From Hyphomonadaceae bacterium (GTDB lineage Bacteria > Pseudomonadota > Alphaproteobacteria > Caulobacterales > Hyphomonadaceae): a stretch of DNA of 64,000 bases. Below, piece by piece: positions 24,334 through 33,445 of the stretch. Location of the stretch: the NCBI GenBank assembly GCA_028285145.1, contig JANQQC010000047.1, positions 62,001 to 126,000 on the forward strand, in the 5' to 3' direction. The position numbers were made by a program, and so were the translations under genes. Under the pieces are notes generated by a model that had not been told where the DNA came from, made no database searches, and was given only the letters and a program-made list of their open reading frames with translations. How positions within the stretch are numbered: position 1 is the stretch's first letter; every line of letters starts with the position of its first letter.

Positions 24334-24489
24334 TGATGCGCGTCAAGAATCGCGCCGCTGTCCCCGAAAGATGATTCAGCGCTGCTTTTTCATCTCCGAA
24401 CAAAAGATATATCATTTGATCTTCGGCGCGAGCCGCTTAACGTCTAGGGTCACTGCACACGCTTCGGAAAACGGCAAAGGGGATCACCG

Positions 24490-25344
24490 ATGAAAACGCA
24501 AATTAGTTACGCCATCGCAGCGTTGCTCCTTGCCGGATGTGCAAGCCAGGCCGTCCTGAACGATGTGCCTCAGAACCCGATCATACAGAAAGACTCTTAC
24601 ACTGCCGCGCCGGACGTCCTGCGCGACTGGGTGAATGCGCGCGCGGGAACGGGTGAGCCTGTACACTGGCTGGCGGAGGGCGGCGTCTACGCTTACCCTT
24701 CAGGTGAAAAACTGTTCGGCATGATTGGCTTTGACAGCTCGACTGTGATCTGGCCCGACGACCCGGACGGTGAGATCATCCACCTGACCCGCAAGACCTT
24801 CGCCTATACCGACAAGGACACCGGCGAAGTGCTGACGGAGTATAATGGCCAGGCTGTTGAACCGATCGCCTACCCCTATCAGATGATCACGTACCGCCTC
24901 GAGAATGATCGTATCTATGGCGATGTGGAGCAAGGTGTCGGTGACGCCGTTCGGGTCATCGAAGCCAAGGACGGCATTCCCTATCGAAAGATGGGCGATA
25001 GCTACATCTACAATGCGGCTGTTTTCCTCGATTTCCCTTTGCCGTCGGGCAACCAGTACGAGGCCTGGGAGAATTATGATTTCTTCATCCATCCGGAGGG
25101 CAGTGTCGACGAGCCCTATCAGATGAGCTGGCAGCGCTATGGTAAGCTCCCGCCATGGGCCGGTGGTACGCCATCCATAACACATCTTCACTCCTGGCGC
25201 GTCGAATCTCTGGATGAGTTTCCGCAGCAAATGCTGGACTGGGCCAAGGCCGAACGTCCGATGTGGTTGAAACCACCTGCAACTGTCGAGGAAGTCCGCA
25301 TGCTCCAGAAAGGCGAAGGCGGTCCGGGCTGGAGCGGCAATTAG
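24490..25344 (+). CDS. DUF1838 family lipoprotein
   Basis: 284 aa. ALLLAGC gives a lipobox (Cys17), so lipid-anchored. The rest resembles DUF1838: WLAEGGVYAYPSGEKLFGMIGF, then FAYTDKDTGEVLTEYNG, PYQMITYRLEND, EAWENYDFFIHPEG and SWQRYGKLPPWAGG, a strand-rich pattern without known catalytic residues. Function unknown; some DUF1838 genes occur beside lipid or sterol metabolism genes, not seen here. Divergent from the blaI-like gene, 192 bp apart; an intrinsic terminator follows at 25387-25419. Confidence 0.78.
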   Translation: MKTQISYAIAALLLAGCASQAVLNDVPQNPIIQKDSYTAAPDVLRDWVNARAGTGEPVHWLAEGGVYAYPSGEKLFGMIGFDSSTVIWPDDPDGEIIHLTRKTFAYTDKDTGEVLTEYNGQAVEPIAYPYQMITYRLENDRIYGDVEQGVGDAVRVIEAKDGIPYRKMGDSYIYNAAVFLDFPLPSGNQYEAWENYDFFIHPEGSVDEPYQMSWQRYGKLPPWAGGTPSITHLHSWRVESLDEFPQQMLDWAKAERPMWLKPPATVEEVRMLQKGEGGPGWSGN

Positions 25345-25386
25345 AGCCCCGGTGCCTGAGACCTGACGCCGCTTTGGTGCCACGAT

Positions 25387-25419
25387 GCGGGGATAGGCGG
25401 GCCCCTATCCCCGCCTTTT
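25387..25419 (+). terminator. Intrinsic terminator
   Basis: A perfect 11-bp stem GCGGGGATAGG / CCTATCCCCGC with a 6-nt loop is followed by CTTTT. It ends the DUF1838 transcript (stop at 25344). Confidence 0.9.
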
Positions 25420-25487
25420 GGCCAGAGGTGACAGGGCATCGCGCAAACCTATCCGACCGTATCGGGCGCAGGGCTACGCTGCGCGTC

Positions 25488-25892
25488 ATGTTCTATCTGC
25501 GTGAGTACCCGGAATTCTTCGCCGCCGTGCCGCTCTATTACTGGCCGGTGCTGTGCTGGGAGCTCTTCTGGCACCGCCGCTGGTGTGAGGCCGAGCTTGC
25601 CCGGCGTGGCGGCGTCGACATGCAGATAATTGTCAGCGTGACATGGAATGGTCGCGTGGTCGTGCGGTTCATTGGTGATGAACCCGGCCCCGACTGGCAG
25701 ACCGAGCTCGCCGCGCATGTCTCCGCAGTGTCCAAACTAACAAGCTCTTCGCCCTTTGCCCTGATCGACGAACTGGTCGTTGAAGCTGTCCTCAGGCTCC
25801 GCGATCCGTCCCAGCGTCAGCGCTCAGCCCCTGATCCCAGCCGAAGCGCGGTCGGTTCTGCACCGCTGCGCCTGCTGCTCGACCCCGGCTAG
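25488..25892 (+). CDS. Conserved hypothetical protein with aromatic N-terminal helix
   Basis: 134 aa from ATG 25488. The frame is open further upstream but the terminator at 25387-25419 lies in that stretch, so the short start is preferred. Residues 8-28 (EFFAAVPLYYWPVLCWELFW) form a hydrophobic, aromatic segment that could insert in or lie on the membrane; the remainder has a strand-strand-helix pattern (IIVSVTWNGRVVVRFIGDEP). The last 30 residues look unstructured. Proteins with similar openings occur in Caulobacterales relatives, as far as I remember. Function unknown. Confidence 0.55.
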   Translation: MFYLREYPEFFAAVPLYYWPVLCWELFWHRRWCEAELARRGGVDMQIIVSVTWNGRVVVRFIGDEPGPDWQTELAAHVSAVSKLTSSSPFALIDELVVEAVLRLRDPSQRQRSAPDPSRSAVGSAPLRLLLDPG

Positions 25893-25965
25893 CTGCCACC
25901 CCGCAACCGCAACTCAGCTCTTTCGCCGGATGTGCCCCGCACAGACCGGGCAAAGGCGCTGGCGA

Positions 25966-26379
25966 CTACTTCGGCACGCCCTCGGGCAGACGCGGCAGGG
26001 CCGCGGCCTCGTCCAGATCGAACCAGTCCGCCTTGTCAGACTGCCAGATATGAACGACCGGCTTGGTCGGCAGGCCATCATCAAGGCTCGACACCCGGAG
26101 AATGGTGCGCTGCTCAGCGGGCAGGATCGCAACCATGTGAGACCCGCACTTTGGACAGAAATACCGATGCTTACCCGGCGAGCTTTCGATCGAGGCGACG
26201 ACGTCCTCGCCCTTGGTCCATCTGAAACCATCATGCGGGGTCAGCGCTGTTGCAATGAAAGGCGCAGAATGGGTGCGGCGGCAGGTCTCGCAATGACAGT
26301 AGCCAACCGGCGAGGCGAGCCCGTCGGCCTCGTAGTGTACCGCCTTGCAGAAACAGCCGCCGGTGATCTTGTCTGCCAC
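25966..26379 (-). CDS. GFA-family zinc-binding protein
   Basis: 137 aa. Zinc cysteines: GCFCKAVHY, GYCHCETCRRTHSAPF and YFCPKCGSHM, the layout of the GFA/CENP-V fold. The molecular function is not known for most members. It starts 2 bp after the ruvB stop, so it is the fourth gene of the ruvCAB transcript, in a place where ybgC/tolQ often sit in related genomes. It is clearly distinct in sequence from the GFA protein at 4961. Confidence 0.86.
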   Translation of the reverse strand: MADKITGGCFCKAVHYEADGLASPVGYCHCETCRRTHSAPFIATALTPHDGFRWTKGEDVVASIESSPGKHRYFCPKCGSHMVAILPAEQRTILRVSSLDDGLPTKPVVHIWQSDKADWFDLDEAAALPRLPEGVPK

Positions 26380-26381
26380 GT

Positions 26382-27413
26382 CTAGTCCTCCTCAAACAGC
26401 CCGCTCTGCGCGCCGCCCGACGGCCCCGGCAAGCCAAGGCGTTCATAAGCAAGCGGAGCCGCCACGCGGCCACGCGGTGTACGAGCAACATAGCCTTTCT
26501 GCATCAGGTAAGGCTCGATCACATCTTCCACGGCGTCGCGCGCTTCAGAGAGTGCTGCCGCCAGCGTATCGGCCCCGACCGGCCCGCCAGCATAGGTCCT
26601 TACAAGTGCCTCAAGATAACGGCGATCGAGCGCATCAAGGCCTTCTTCGTCAATCTCCAGCCGTGCCAGCGCGCGCGCCGCGGCCGCCTTGTCAATCTTC
26701 GCGCCTTCGGCTTCGGCAAAGTCGCGAACCCGCCGCAACAATCGCAGCGCGATGCGCGGCGTCCCGCGTGCTCTCGTCGCGATCTCCACGGCACCATCTT
26801 CCGACAGCGCCGCGCCGAGCTTGCGCCCGGCCGCCATCACGATCCGAGCCAGCTCGGCTGGCTGGTAGAATTCCAGCCGGACGGGAATGCCGAACCGGTC
26901 CCGCAGCGGCGTCGCCAAAAGCCCGGCTCGCGTCGTTGCGCCAACAAGCGTGAAAGGAGCCAGATCAAGGCGTACCGACCGGGCCGATGGCCCCTCCCCG
27001 ATCACGATATCGAGGGCATAGTCTTCCATCGCAGGATAGAGGATTTCCTCCACCGCGGCCGGCAGCCTGTGAATCTCATCAATGAAGAGCACGTCATTGG
27101 CTTCGAGATTGGTGAGAATGGCAGCGAGATCCCCCGCCTTGGCGATCACCGGGCCGGAGGTTGCCCGGAAGCCGACCCTCATTTCCCGGGCAAGGATCTG
27201 CGCCAGCGTTGTCTTGCCGAGCCCGGGCGGGCCAAACAGAAGGACATGATCCAGCGCTTCGCCGCGCCCGCGCGCCGCCTCGACATAGACTTTGAGATTA
27301 TCCTTGGCTTTGCGCTGGCCGACATAATCATCGAACGTCTGAGGCCTCAGCGCCCGGTCGAGCGCCTCGCCGGACTGCATTTCGGGATCGGTAATCGTGC
27401 CGTCCCGGCTCAT
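26382..27413 (-). CDS. ruvB: Holliday junction branch migration helicase RuvB
   Basis: 343 aa AAA+ motor driving branch migration with RuvA. The order is [11 protein letters not shown], Walker [14 protein letters not shown], Walker [13 protein letters not shown], sensor and arginine-finger region [19 protein letters not shown], and the winged-helix end [14 protein letters not shown] with [12 protein letters not shown]. Its start overlaps the ruvA stop by 4 bp (27410-27413). Confidence 0.98.
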   Translation of the reverse strand: MSRDGTITDPEMQSGEALDRALRPQTFDDYVGQRKAKDNLKVYVEAARGRGEALDHVLLFGPPGLGKTTLAQILAREMRVGFRATSGPVIAKAGDLAAILTNLEANDVLFIDEIHRLPAAVEEILYPAMEDYALDIVIGEGPSARSVRLDLAPFTLVGATTRAGLLATPLRDRFGIPVRLEFYQPAELARIVMAAGRKLGAALSEDGAVEIATRARGTPRIALRLLRRVRDFAEAEGAKIDKAAAARALARLEIDEEGLDALDRRYLEALVRTYAGGPVGADTLAAALSEARDAVEDVIEPYLMQKGYVARTPRGRVAAPLAYERLGLPGPSGGAQSGLFEED

Positions 27414-28027
27414 TGGCTAAGCTCTTTCAGCGCTGCCTTTACGAGCCCGCCAACATCATCGCCGCTGGCATTTCGAGCGGCGGCCGCGACGGCTCTCGCC
27501 GCATCGGACTGCCCGTATCCGAGATTGGTGAGCGCGGAAACCGCTTCGCCGCGTGCACCGCCGGAAAGATCGGACGCCTGCACGCTGGCCGACGGATCAG
27601 CCGCAAACGCCCCAAACCGCCCAAGCGGCGGCGGTTTGCCTGTCATCTCGCCAACAATACGCTCGGCAAGTTTTTTGCCGACGCCCTTTGCGCGCATCAC
27701 TGCCGCAGAATCTCCTAGTGCGATCGCGTCCATCAACTCGGCAACAGTCAGCGCATCAAGCACAGCCATTGCGGCTTTGCCGCCAACGCCCGGGACATCC
27801 TGCAGCCGGACAAACCAGGCACGTTCATCATCTGTGGCGAAGGCGTAAAGCTGAATGGAACTGTCTGTGACTTTCGTTTCGACATGCATTTCTGCCGTCT
27901 CGCCCGGAGCGAGTTTCGACAGCAGCCGCGAGCCGGCATTAGCGACATATCCAACGCCGCCGGTATCGATCAGGACGGTATCCGCGCCGGTTGAGATGAC
28001 GCGGCCCTTGAGCCATCCAATAATCAC
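27410..28027 (-). CDS. ruvA: Holliday junction DNA-binding protein RuvA
   Basis: 205 aa. The N-terminal OB fold begins [20 protein letters not shown]; two helix-hairpin-helix motifs follow ([20 protein letters not shown] and [19 protein letters not shown]); the flexible linker leads to domain III ([20 protein letters not shown]), which contacts RuvB. Tetramers hold the four-way junction open. Overlaps ruvC and ruvB by 4 bp each. Confidence 0.97.
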   Translation of the reverse strand: MIIGWLKGRVISTGADTVLIDTGGVGYVANAGSRLLSKLAPGETAEMHVETKVTDSSIQLYAFATDDERAWFVRLQDVPGVGGKAAMAVLDALTVAELMDAIALGDSAAVMRAKGVGKKLAERIVGEMTGKPPPLGRFGAFAADPSASVQASDLSGGARGEAVSALTNLGYGQSDAARAVAAAARNASGDDVGGLVKAALKELSQ

Positions 28028-28527
28028 GCCGCGCCCCTTCTCGCTTCAGGTGGCAAATGGTTGGCCGCGCAAATGGCGCAAGCGAGCGCATCCGCTGCAT
28101 CGCTGGTCATCTTGCCCGCCTTGGGAAGCAATCGCGCGACCATGAAAGCGACCTGCTCTTTCTCTGCATTGCCTGTCCCAACAACCGCGAGCTTGATCTT
28201 GCGAGGCGCGAACTCCGCCACCGGCACGCCAAAGCAGGCAAGCGCGGCCATCGCCGCGCCGCGTGCCTGGCCGAGCTTCAGGGCCGATTGCGGCCCAGCA
28301 TTTACAAAGGTTTCCTCAATGCCCGTTGCCGTCGGCTTGTAGTGTTCCAGAAGGCTTTCGACAGCGACATAAATCTCACCAAGCCGCGCGGCCAGTTCAG
28401 CCTTCGGATCCGGCTTGATCACGCCATGGGCCACATGCGCGAGCCGCGAGCCTGTCTGATCGACGACGCCCCAGCCCATGTTTCGCAGGCCGGGGTCGAT
28501 GCCGAGAATTCGAATCGTCTGTGTCAT
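28024..28527 (-). CDS. ruvC: Crossover junction endodeoxyribonuclease RuvC
   Basis: 167 aa. The four acidic catalytic residues can be placed: Asp in RILGIDPGLRNMGW, Glu in GIEETFVN, and the pair near EKEQVAFMVARLL and SDAADALACAIC. ATG 28527 is chosen; TTG 28539 would add four residues. No good Shine-Dalgarno is visible. First gene of ruvC-ruvA-ruvB-GFA. It diverges from the acetyltransferase gene at 28631, and 28528-28630 should contain both promoters. Confidence 0.96.
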   Translation of the reverse strand: MTQTIRILGIDPGLRNMGWGVVDQTGSRLAHVAHGVIKPDPKAELAARLGEIYVAVESLLEHYKPTATGIEETFVNAGPQSALKLGQARGAAMAALACFGVPVAEFAPRKIKLAVVGTGNAEKEQVAFMVARLLPKAGKMTSDAADALACAICAANHLPPEARRGAA

Positions 28528-28630
28528 GGCGGCCAACAATAGCGGGGAAGGTTAACCCCGTCTTGCGATTTTCGCCTTTTGTTCGCGTCAACTGATGAAA
28601 CACGTCACGCAATTCGTGTAGACTTATCAG

Positions 28631-29221
28631 ATGACCGACAGGGTAATTCACACAAAACTGGAAAACGGCACACGGATCTGTCTCCGCCCCATCACTTCCG
28701 GCGATGAAGACCGACTGCGCGATGGCATTGCCGAGCTGTCAGACCGCTCTCGATATCTCCGCTTCTTTACAAACCTCAAACGCGTGCCCGAAGCAGTGAT
28801 CCAACGGCTGGCCGATGCCGATGGCGAACATCATATCGCGTGGGGGGCGATCGACCTCGATAAGGAAAACAAGCCTGCGATCGGGGCGGTTCATGCGATG
28901 CGTGAAGGGCATGAAGCTAAGGCCGATCTCGCGATTGGCATTCTTGACGCCTATCACGCGATGGGAATTGCCCGGATGTTGCTGACCGCGCTGGTATTCG
29001 ACTGTAAGCGGCAAGGCATCACAGCGCTGATGGCTGATACGCTTGCCGAGAACAAGAAAGCGATCGGGCTATTTCGGTCTTTGGGCGCAGAGTCCGTCAG
29101 CGTGCCCGGATCGGTGGTCCATTTCCAATGCGATATTGATGTCATGAGCAGCCGGCTCGCCACATTAGACGAGCCGAAAGGCATCCTCGATGTCAGGACT
29201 GCTTTGAGCGAGATGTCCTAG
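28631..29221 (+). CDS. GNAT family N-acetyltransferase
   Basis: 196 aa. The sequence opens with a [20 protein letters not shown] stretch typical of RimJ/RimL-like or ‘acetyltransferase 1’ GNATs. The acetyl-CoA loop is [19 protein letters not shown], and [16 protein letters not shown] is the following helix-strand. These transfer acetyl from acetyl-CoA to an amine; the acceptor is unknown. Convergent with sdhB, the two stops sharing CTAG at 29218-29221. Confidence 0.86.
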   Translation: MTDRVIHTKLENGTRICLRPITSGDEDRLRDGIAELSDRSRYLRFFTNLKRVPEAVIQRLADADGEHHIAWGAIDLDKENKPAIGAVHAMREGHEAKADLAIGILDAYHAMGIARMLLTALVFDCKRQGITALMADTLAENKKAIGLFRSLGAESVSVPGSVVHFQCDIDVMSSRLATLDEPKGILDVRTALSEMS

Positions 29222-30000
29222 GCGACGCGCTCCACCATCATATGCTTGACTTGCGCAATGGCCTTTGCCGGATTCAGGCCTTTCGGGCAGACCTGCGCGC
29301 AGTTCATGATGGTATGGCAGCGATAGAGCTTGAACGGATCTTCAAGATCATCCAGGCGCTCGCCAGTGGCTTCATCGCGGCTGTCGATCAGCCAGCGATA
29401 CGCCTGAAGCAGTGCGGCAGGGCCCAGATACTTGTCGCCATTCCACCAGTAGGATGGGCACGACGTCGAACAGCAAGCGCAAAGAATGCACTCATAGAGT
29501 CCGTTCAACTCATTGCGCTGCTCCTCCGATTGTTGCCACTCCTTTTCAGGTTCTGGCGTATCGGTCTTCAGGAAGGGCTGCACATAGGCATGCTGGGCGT
29601 AGAAATTGGTGAGATCGGGAATCAGGTCCTTCACGACCGGCAAATGGGGAAGCGGCGCGATAGAAATGACATCGCTCGCAATCTCGTCCCAACCCTTGGT
29701 GCAGGCAATCGTATTGTGACCGCCAATGTTCATCGAGCAGGAGCCACAAACACCCTCGCGGCAGGAGCGGCGGAAGGCGAGCGTCGGATCGATAGTGTTC
29801 TTGATGTAAAACAGTACATCCAGAACCATGGGTCCGCATTTTTCAAGATCGACCCAATAAACGTCCCAGCGCGGATTACCGCCCTCTTCCGGGCTGTAGC
29901 GATAGATACGAAACCGGCGCAGCTTCTTTGCGCCGTCGGGCTTGGGCCATTCTTTGCCCTTACCCACTTTCGAATTCTTGGGCAGCGTCAGCTGAACCAT
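29218..30000 (-). CDS. sdhB: Succinate dehydrogenase iron-sulfur subunit
   Basis: 260 aa. Complex II subunit passing electrons from FAD to quinone. The [2Fe-2S] cysteines are in [16 protein letters not shown] and the later CTKGWD; the [4Fe-4S] and [3Fe-4S] ligands are in [16 protein letters not shown] and [20 protein letters not shown]. Fully conserved. Unusually it is cut off from sdhCDA by an opposite-strand DUF805 gene and a terminator, so it must have its own promoter in 30001-30180. A GGAAGAGG box lies upstream of the ATG. Confidence 0.97.
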   Translation of the reverse strand: MVQLTLPKNSKVGKGKEWPKPDGAKKLRRFRIYRYSPEEGGNPRWDVYWVDLEKCGPMVLDVLFYIKNTIDPTLAFRRSCREGVCGSCSMNIGGHNTIACTKGWDEIASDVISIAPLPHLPVVKDLIPDLTNFYAQHAYVQPFLKTDTPEPEKEWQQSEEQRNELNGLYECILCACCSTSCPSYWWNGDKYLGPAALLQAYRWLIDSRDEATGERLDDLEDPFKLYRCHTIMNCAQVCPKGLNPAKAIAQVKHMMVERVA

Positions 30001-30119
30001 TGATTCTTCACCTCTTCCTTTATGCGGCGCAACTTAGCTGGCGATCTCGCAAAGAACAGCCCCCACAGCGCAGCGGACGGAATGCCGCAGGGCCACGACG
30101 TTGATCTCGAAGCCTAAAG

Positions 30120-30135
30120 TTTACTGGCGGTTAAC
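30120..30135 (+). promoter_or_regulatory. Candidate CtrA-type box
   Basis: TTTA-N7-TTAAC differs from the CtrA consensus TTAA-N7-TTAAC by one base. It is 45 bp upstream of the DUF805 start and in the divergent region shared with sdhB. CtrA regulates the cell cycle in Caulobacter-like bacteria, but such a short match can arise by chance. Confidence 0.3.
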
Positions 30136-30180
30136 GGGATAAACGGCGATGTTGCGGGTACACAAAATGGAGAGAGCATC

Positions 30181-30657
30181 ATGGACTTCTATTTTTCAGC
30201 GAAGGGCCGAGTGAGCCGAAAGGACTACTGGCTCCGCTTCGTACTGCCTCTGATCGGGGTCTACATCCTCGTTGTCGCCGTTCTGGCGGGCCTCGCGGTG
30301 GCGCTTGGCGATGCCGGTGCCATCATCGGATTGCTGGCGATCCCGATCTACATTGCCATTGTCTGGGCCAGCGTCTGCGTCGCCGCGAAACGGTTCCACG
30401 ACCGCAACTGGAGCGGCTGGTGGGTGCTGTACTTCATGTTGATCAGCTTCGCGATCGTCGCCGTTCAGTATGCCGGCATCTTCCTGTTGGGCGAGACACT
30501 TGGCGGCATCATCGCGCTGATCACCGGGCTCGCCAGCATAGGTGTCGCGATCTGGCAGCTTGTGCTGCTCGGTTTCCTACCGGGCGACAAAGGCCCAAAC
30601 CAGTATGGACCAGATCCGCTGGATCCAAATGGCGGTACAGCGGAAACATTCGCCTGA
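30181..30657 (+). CDS. DUF805 family membrane protein
   Basis: 158 aa. MDFYFSAKGRVSRKDYWLRF is the DUF805 opening; four hydrophobic helices follow, with the conserved KRFHDRNWSGWW loop after the second. Its C terminus ends with GDKGPNQYGPDPL, the family signature. DUF805 proteins are small inner-membrane proteins of unknown function. GGAGAGAG precedes the ATG. The gene lies between sdhA and sdhB on the opposite strand; a bidirectional terminator separates it from sdhA. Confidence 0.9.
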   Translation: MDFYFSAKGRVSRKDYWLRFVLPLIGVYILVVAVLAGLAVALGDAGAIIGLLAIPIYIAIVWASVCVAAKRFHDRNWSGWWVLYFMLISFAIVAVQYAGIFLLGETLGGIIALITGLASIGVAIWQLVLLGFLPGDKGPNQYGPDPLDPNGGTAETFA

Positions 30658-30680
30658 CGCGACCAAAACCATTCAAACAA

Positions 30681-30709
30681 AAGGCCGCCCGTACAGGGGC
30701 GGCCTTTTT
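30681..30709. terminator. Bidirectional intrinsic terminator between DUF805 and sdhA
   Basis: AAGGCCGCCC and GGGCGGCCTT form a perfect 10-bp stem with loop GTACAG. The plus side continues in TTT, the minus side in TTGTTTG. It ends both the DUF805 transcript and the sdhCDA transcript. Confidence 0.93.
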
Positions 30710-30732
30710 CGTTGCGCGTCGAGAAAACGGGC

Positions 30733-32520
30733 TTAGTAGACCCGCGCCTTCGGCTCGATGTACGCGATGTCATTCGACATCGTGTAATCGTGAACCGGGC
30801 GGTAGTCGATATTGACCTTGCCACCATCATCGACCCAGGCGAGCGTATGCTTCATCCAGGTCTCGTCGTCGCGATCGGCATAGTCCTCACGGGCATGCGC
30901 CCCTCGGCTTTCCTCGCGGTTAGCCGCCGAGTTCACGGTCACAGCCGCCTGCCCGATCAGATTGTCGAACTCCAGAGCCTCGATGAGGTCGGTGTTCCAG
31001 ACCATGCCGCGGTCCTGAACATCAATCCCCGGTAGCTTCTTGAAGACCGCATCGATTTTCTCAACGCCCTCACGCAGCACGTCGCCGGTGCGGAAAACGG
31101 CGCAATTGGACTGCATCGCTTTCTGCATCTCGAGCCGCAGCTCAGCGACAGGCTGGTCACCGCTTGCATTCCGAATGCGATCAAACCGGGCCACATGTCC
31201 ATCGGTCTGATTGTCTTTCAACTCCGGCTGGGACGCTCCGGCGTCAAGCGTCGCGCCGCAGCGCAGACCAGCGGCCCGTCCGAAGACGACCAGATCGATC
31301 AGCGAGTTGGAGCCAAGGCGGTTTGCGCCATGGACCGAAACACATGCCGCCTCACCCACGGCCATCAGGCCGGGCACGACGTGGTCGGGATCGCCATTGG
31401 CCTTGGTCAGCACTTCGCCATGAAAGTTCGTTGGGATGCCTCCCATATTGTAATGCACGGTCGGGAGCACGGGGATCGGCTCTTTCGTGACATCCACACC
31501 CGCAAAGATGCGCGCTGTTTCGGAAATCCCCGGCAGTCGTTCAGCCAGCGTTTCCGGCGGCAGGTGATCCAGATGAAGGAAGATGTGGTCGGCCTCTTTG
31601 CCGACGCCGCGGCCTTCGCGGATCTCAACCGTCATTGCGCGCGAAACCACATCGCGGGAGGCGAGGTCTTTTGCGCTCGGCGCGTAACGCTCCATAAAGC
31701 GCTCGCCCTCAGAATTAGTGAGGTAGCCGCCCTCCCCGCGGGAGCCCTCGGTGATCAGACAACCTGAGCCATAAATACCGGTTGGGTGGAACTGGACAAA
31801 CTCCATGTCCTGAAGCGGCAGCCCGGCGCGCAGCACCATGGCATTGCCATCGCCCGTACAAGTGTGGGCGGACGTACAGGAGAAGAAGGCACGGCCATAG
31901 CCGCCGGTCGCAAGAACAACCTTCTGCGCCCGGAACCGGTGCAGCGTGCCATCATCGAGCTTCCATGCGGTCACGCCTCGGCAGGCCCCTTCATCATCCA
32001 TGATGAGGTCCATCGCGAAATACTCGATGAAAAACTCAGTCTCGTTCTTCAGTGCCTGACCATAAAGCGTGTGCAGCATGGCGTGGCCAGTGCGGTCAGC
32101 CGCAGCGCAAGTGCGCTGCACCGGGCCTTCGCCGAAATTCTTGGTCATGCCGCCAAAGGCACGCTGATAGATCTTACCTTCCTCGGTTCGCGAGAACGGC
32201 ATGCCCCAGTGCTCAAGCTCGTAAACGGCAGCCGGTGCTTCGCGGCAAAGATATTCAATCGAGTCCTGATCACCGAGCCAGTCTGAGCCTTTGACGGTGT
32301 CGTACATGTGCCAGCGCCAGTCATCCTGGGACATGTTGCCAAGAGAGGCTGCAATACCACCCTGAGCAGCGACCGTGTGGGACCGTGTCGGGAAGACCTT
32401 TGTGATGCAAGCTGTCTTTAAGCCGGCCTGAGCCGCACCAAGCGCGGCACGTAGGCCAGAGCCGCCAGCACCGACAACCACGACATCATAAGTGTGGTCG
32501 ACAAATTCGTAATCGCTCAT
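30733..32520 (-). CDS. sdhA: Succinate dehydrogenase flavoprotein subunit
   Basis: 595 aa, standard size. FAD-binding [20 protein letters not shown], the covalent-FAD His in [39 protein letters not shown] (substrate-binding), and the catalytic Arg region [16 protein letters not shown] followed by [15 protein letters not shown]. It oxidises succinate to fumarate at the cytoplasmic face of the membrane. The gene lies 25 bp after sdhD; the transcript ends at 30681-30709, before sdhB. Confidence 0.98.
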   Translation of the reverse strand: MSDYEFVDHTYDVVVVGAGGSGLRAALGAAQAGLKTACITKVFPTRSHTVAAQGGIAASLGNMSQDDWRWHMYDTVKGSDWLGDQDSIEYLCREAPAAVYELEHWGMPFSRTEEGKIYQRAFGGMTKNFGEGPVQRTCAAADRTGHAMLHTLYGQALKNETEFFIEYFAMDLIMDDEGACRGVTAWKLDDGTLHRFRAQKVVLATGGYGRAFFSCTSAHTCTGDGNAMVLRAGLPLQDMEFVQFHPTGIYGSGCLITEGSRGEGGYLTNSEGERFMERYAPSAKDLASRDVVSRAMTVEIREGRGVGKEADHIFLHLDHLPPETLAERLPGISETARIFAGVDVTKEPIPVLPTVHYNMGGIPTNFHGEVLTKANGDPDHVVPGLMAVGEAACVSVHGANRLGSNSLIDLVVFGRAAGLRCGATLDAGASQPELKDNQTDGHVARFDRIRNASGDQPVAELRLEMQKAMQSNCAVFRTGDVLREGVEKIDAVFKKLPGIDVQDRGMVWNTDLIEALEFDNLIGQAAVTVNSAANREESRGAHAREDYADRDDETWMKHTLAWVDDGGKVNIDYRPVHDYTMSNDIAYIEPKARVY

Positions 32521-32545
32521 AGCTCGTCCTCTCGTCGCATAGGCC

Positions 32546-32941
32546 CTAAAGCCCGGCGGTAAACCAGATTTTCATCACAGAAAGCGCGGCCGCAGCAAAA
32601 GCGGCTATGGCTGCAAACGTATTCAAAAGCAGCAACGCAAACCGGGTCGATGTTTTGTTGATGTAGTCCTCGATGACCACCTGCATACCCAAACGCATGT
32701 GATAGAACGCCGCGCCGAACGTGAGGATTAGAAGGACCGCATTCAAAGGTTGAGCGACCCAGAGACTTGCACCCGCAAAACCGGCCTTGCAGGCGTGAAT
32801 GACGGAAAAAAGGAACCACGGGACGAGGAAAAGTAGCGCAATCGCCGTCACGCGCTGGCGGATATAGTGCCCGGTACCCTCTTTTGCCGAGCCGAGACCA
32901 CGGGTTGTTTTTGTCGGAGTCTGGAATTCTGCTGAAGGCAT
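32546..32941 (-). CDS. sdhD: Succinate dehydrogenase membrane anchor subunit
   Basis: 131 aa from ATG 32941; further in-frame upstream codons lie inside sdhC. Three transmembrane helices (about 35-58, 63-90 and 103-127). [20 protein letters not shown] opens the first, and [17 protein letters not shown] contains the heme-ligand His and the conserved Asp-Tyr pair. Anchors SdhAB and forms part of the quinone site. It follows sdhC after 4 bp. Confidence 0.92.
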   Translation of the reverse strand: MPSAEFQTPTKTTRGLGSAKEGTGHYIRQRVTAIALLFLVPWFLFSVIHACKAGFAGASLWVAQPLNAVLLILTFGAAFYHMRLGMQVVIEDYINKTSTRFALLLLNTFAAIAAFAAAALSVMKIWFTAGL

Positions 32942-32945
32942 GCCG

Positions 32946-33350
32946 CTAGCTCCCGATGAAAGAGGCGGCCGACCAGATGGCAGCAGCACCGAAGATCGCG
33001 AAGGCGAAATTGAAAACTGAGACTGCGCTCGCACGTTTCGGATCGAACCCGGCACCCGGCCCGTCCCAGATCAGGTGGCGCAGTCCATTCGCGAAATGAA
33101 AGAGCACCGCCATCGTCCAGAGATAAAGCAGGATCTGGCCTGGCAGCGAAAAGATCAGGCCCTCGATAAACTCATATGGGCCCTCGCCCATGCCGAGCGC
33201 GACAATCCATGCCGTGATCAGAAAAGCACCGCCATAGAGGCCAACCCCGGTGACCCGGTGAAAGATGGATGCAGCCATGGTGGCGTGCCAACGCCAAATC
33301 TGCAAATGCGGCGAGAGCGGCCGCTTATCGGTCCATTCAGAACCCGCCAT
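32946..33350 (-). CDS. sdhC: Succinate dehydrogenase cytochrome b556 subunit
   Basis: 134 aa. RPLSPHLQIWRWHATMAASIFHRVTGVGLY contains the SHR-like quinone-site motif and the first helix; the heme-binding His is in FHFANGLRHLIWDG. Three membrane helices. First gene of sdhCDA on the minus strand. The leader carries two TTCTAGAG copies 20 bp apart. Confidence 0.94.
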   Translation of the reverse strand: MAGSEWTDKRPLSPHLQIWRWHATMAASIFHRVTGVGLYGGAFLITAWIVALGMGEGPYEFIEGLIFSLPGQILLYLWTMAVLFHFANGLRHLIWDGPGAGFDPKRASAVSVFNFAFAIFGAAAIWSAASFIGS

Positions 33351-33367
33351 GTCATGCCCCTTGCGTC

Positions 33368-33395
33368 TTCTAGAGATTCGGGAGTTGTTCTAGAG
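33368..33395. repeat. TTCTAGAG direct repeat in the sdhC / DUF885 promoter region
   Basis: TTCTAGAG occurs at 33368-33375 and again at 33388-33395, exactly 20 bp apart, each with a TCTAGA palindrome. CTAG is generally scarce in bacterial genomes, so a duplicated copy in a divergent promoter region might be a regulator site. No matching regulator is known to me. Confidence 0.35.
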
Positions 33396-33445
33396 GTGGA
33401 CCAAGCAGTGTCAACGCGGCGTGCACGCAGGAAGGACAGCCCGAC

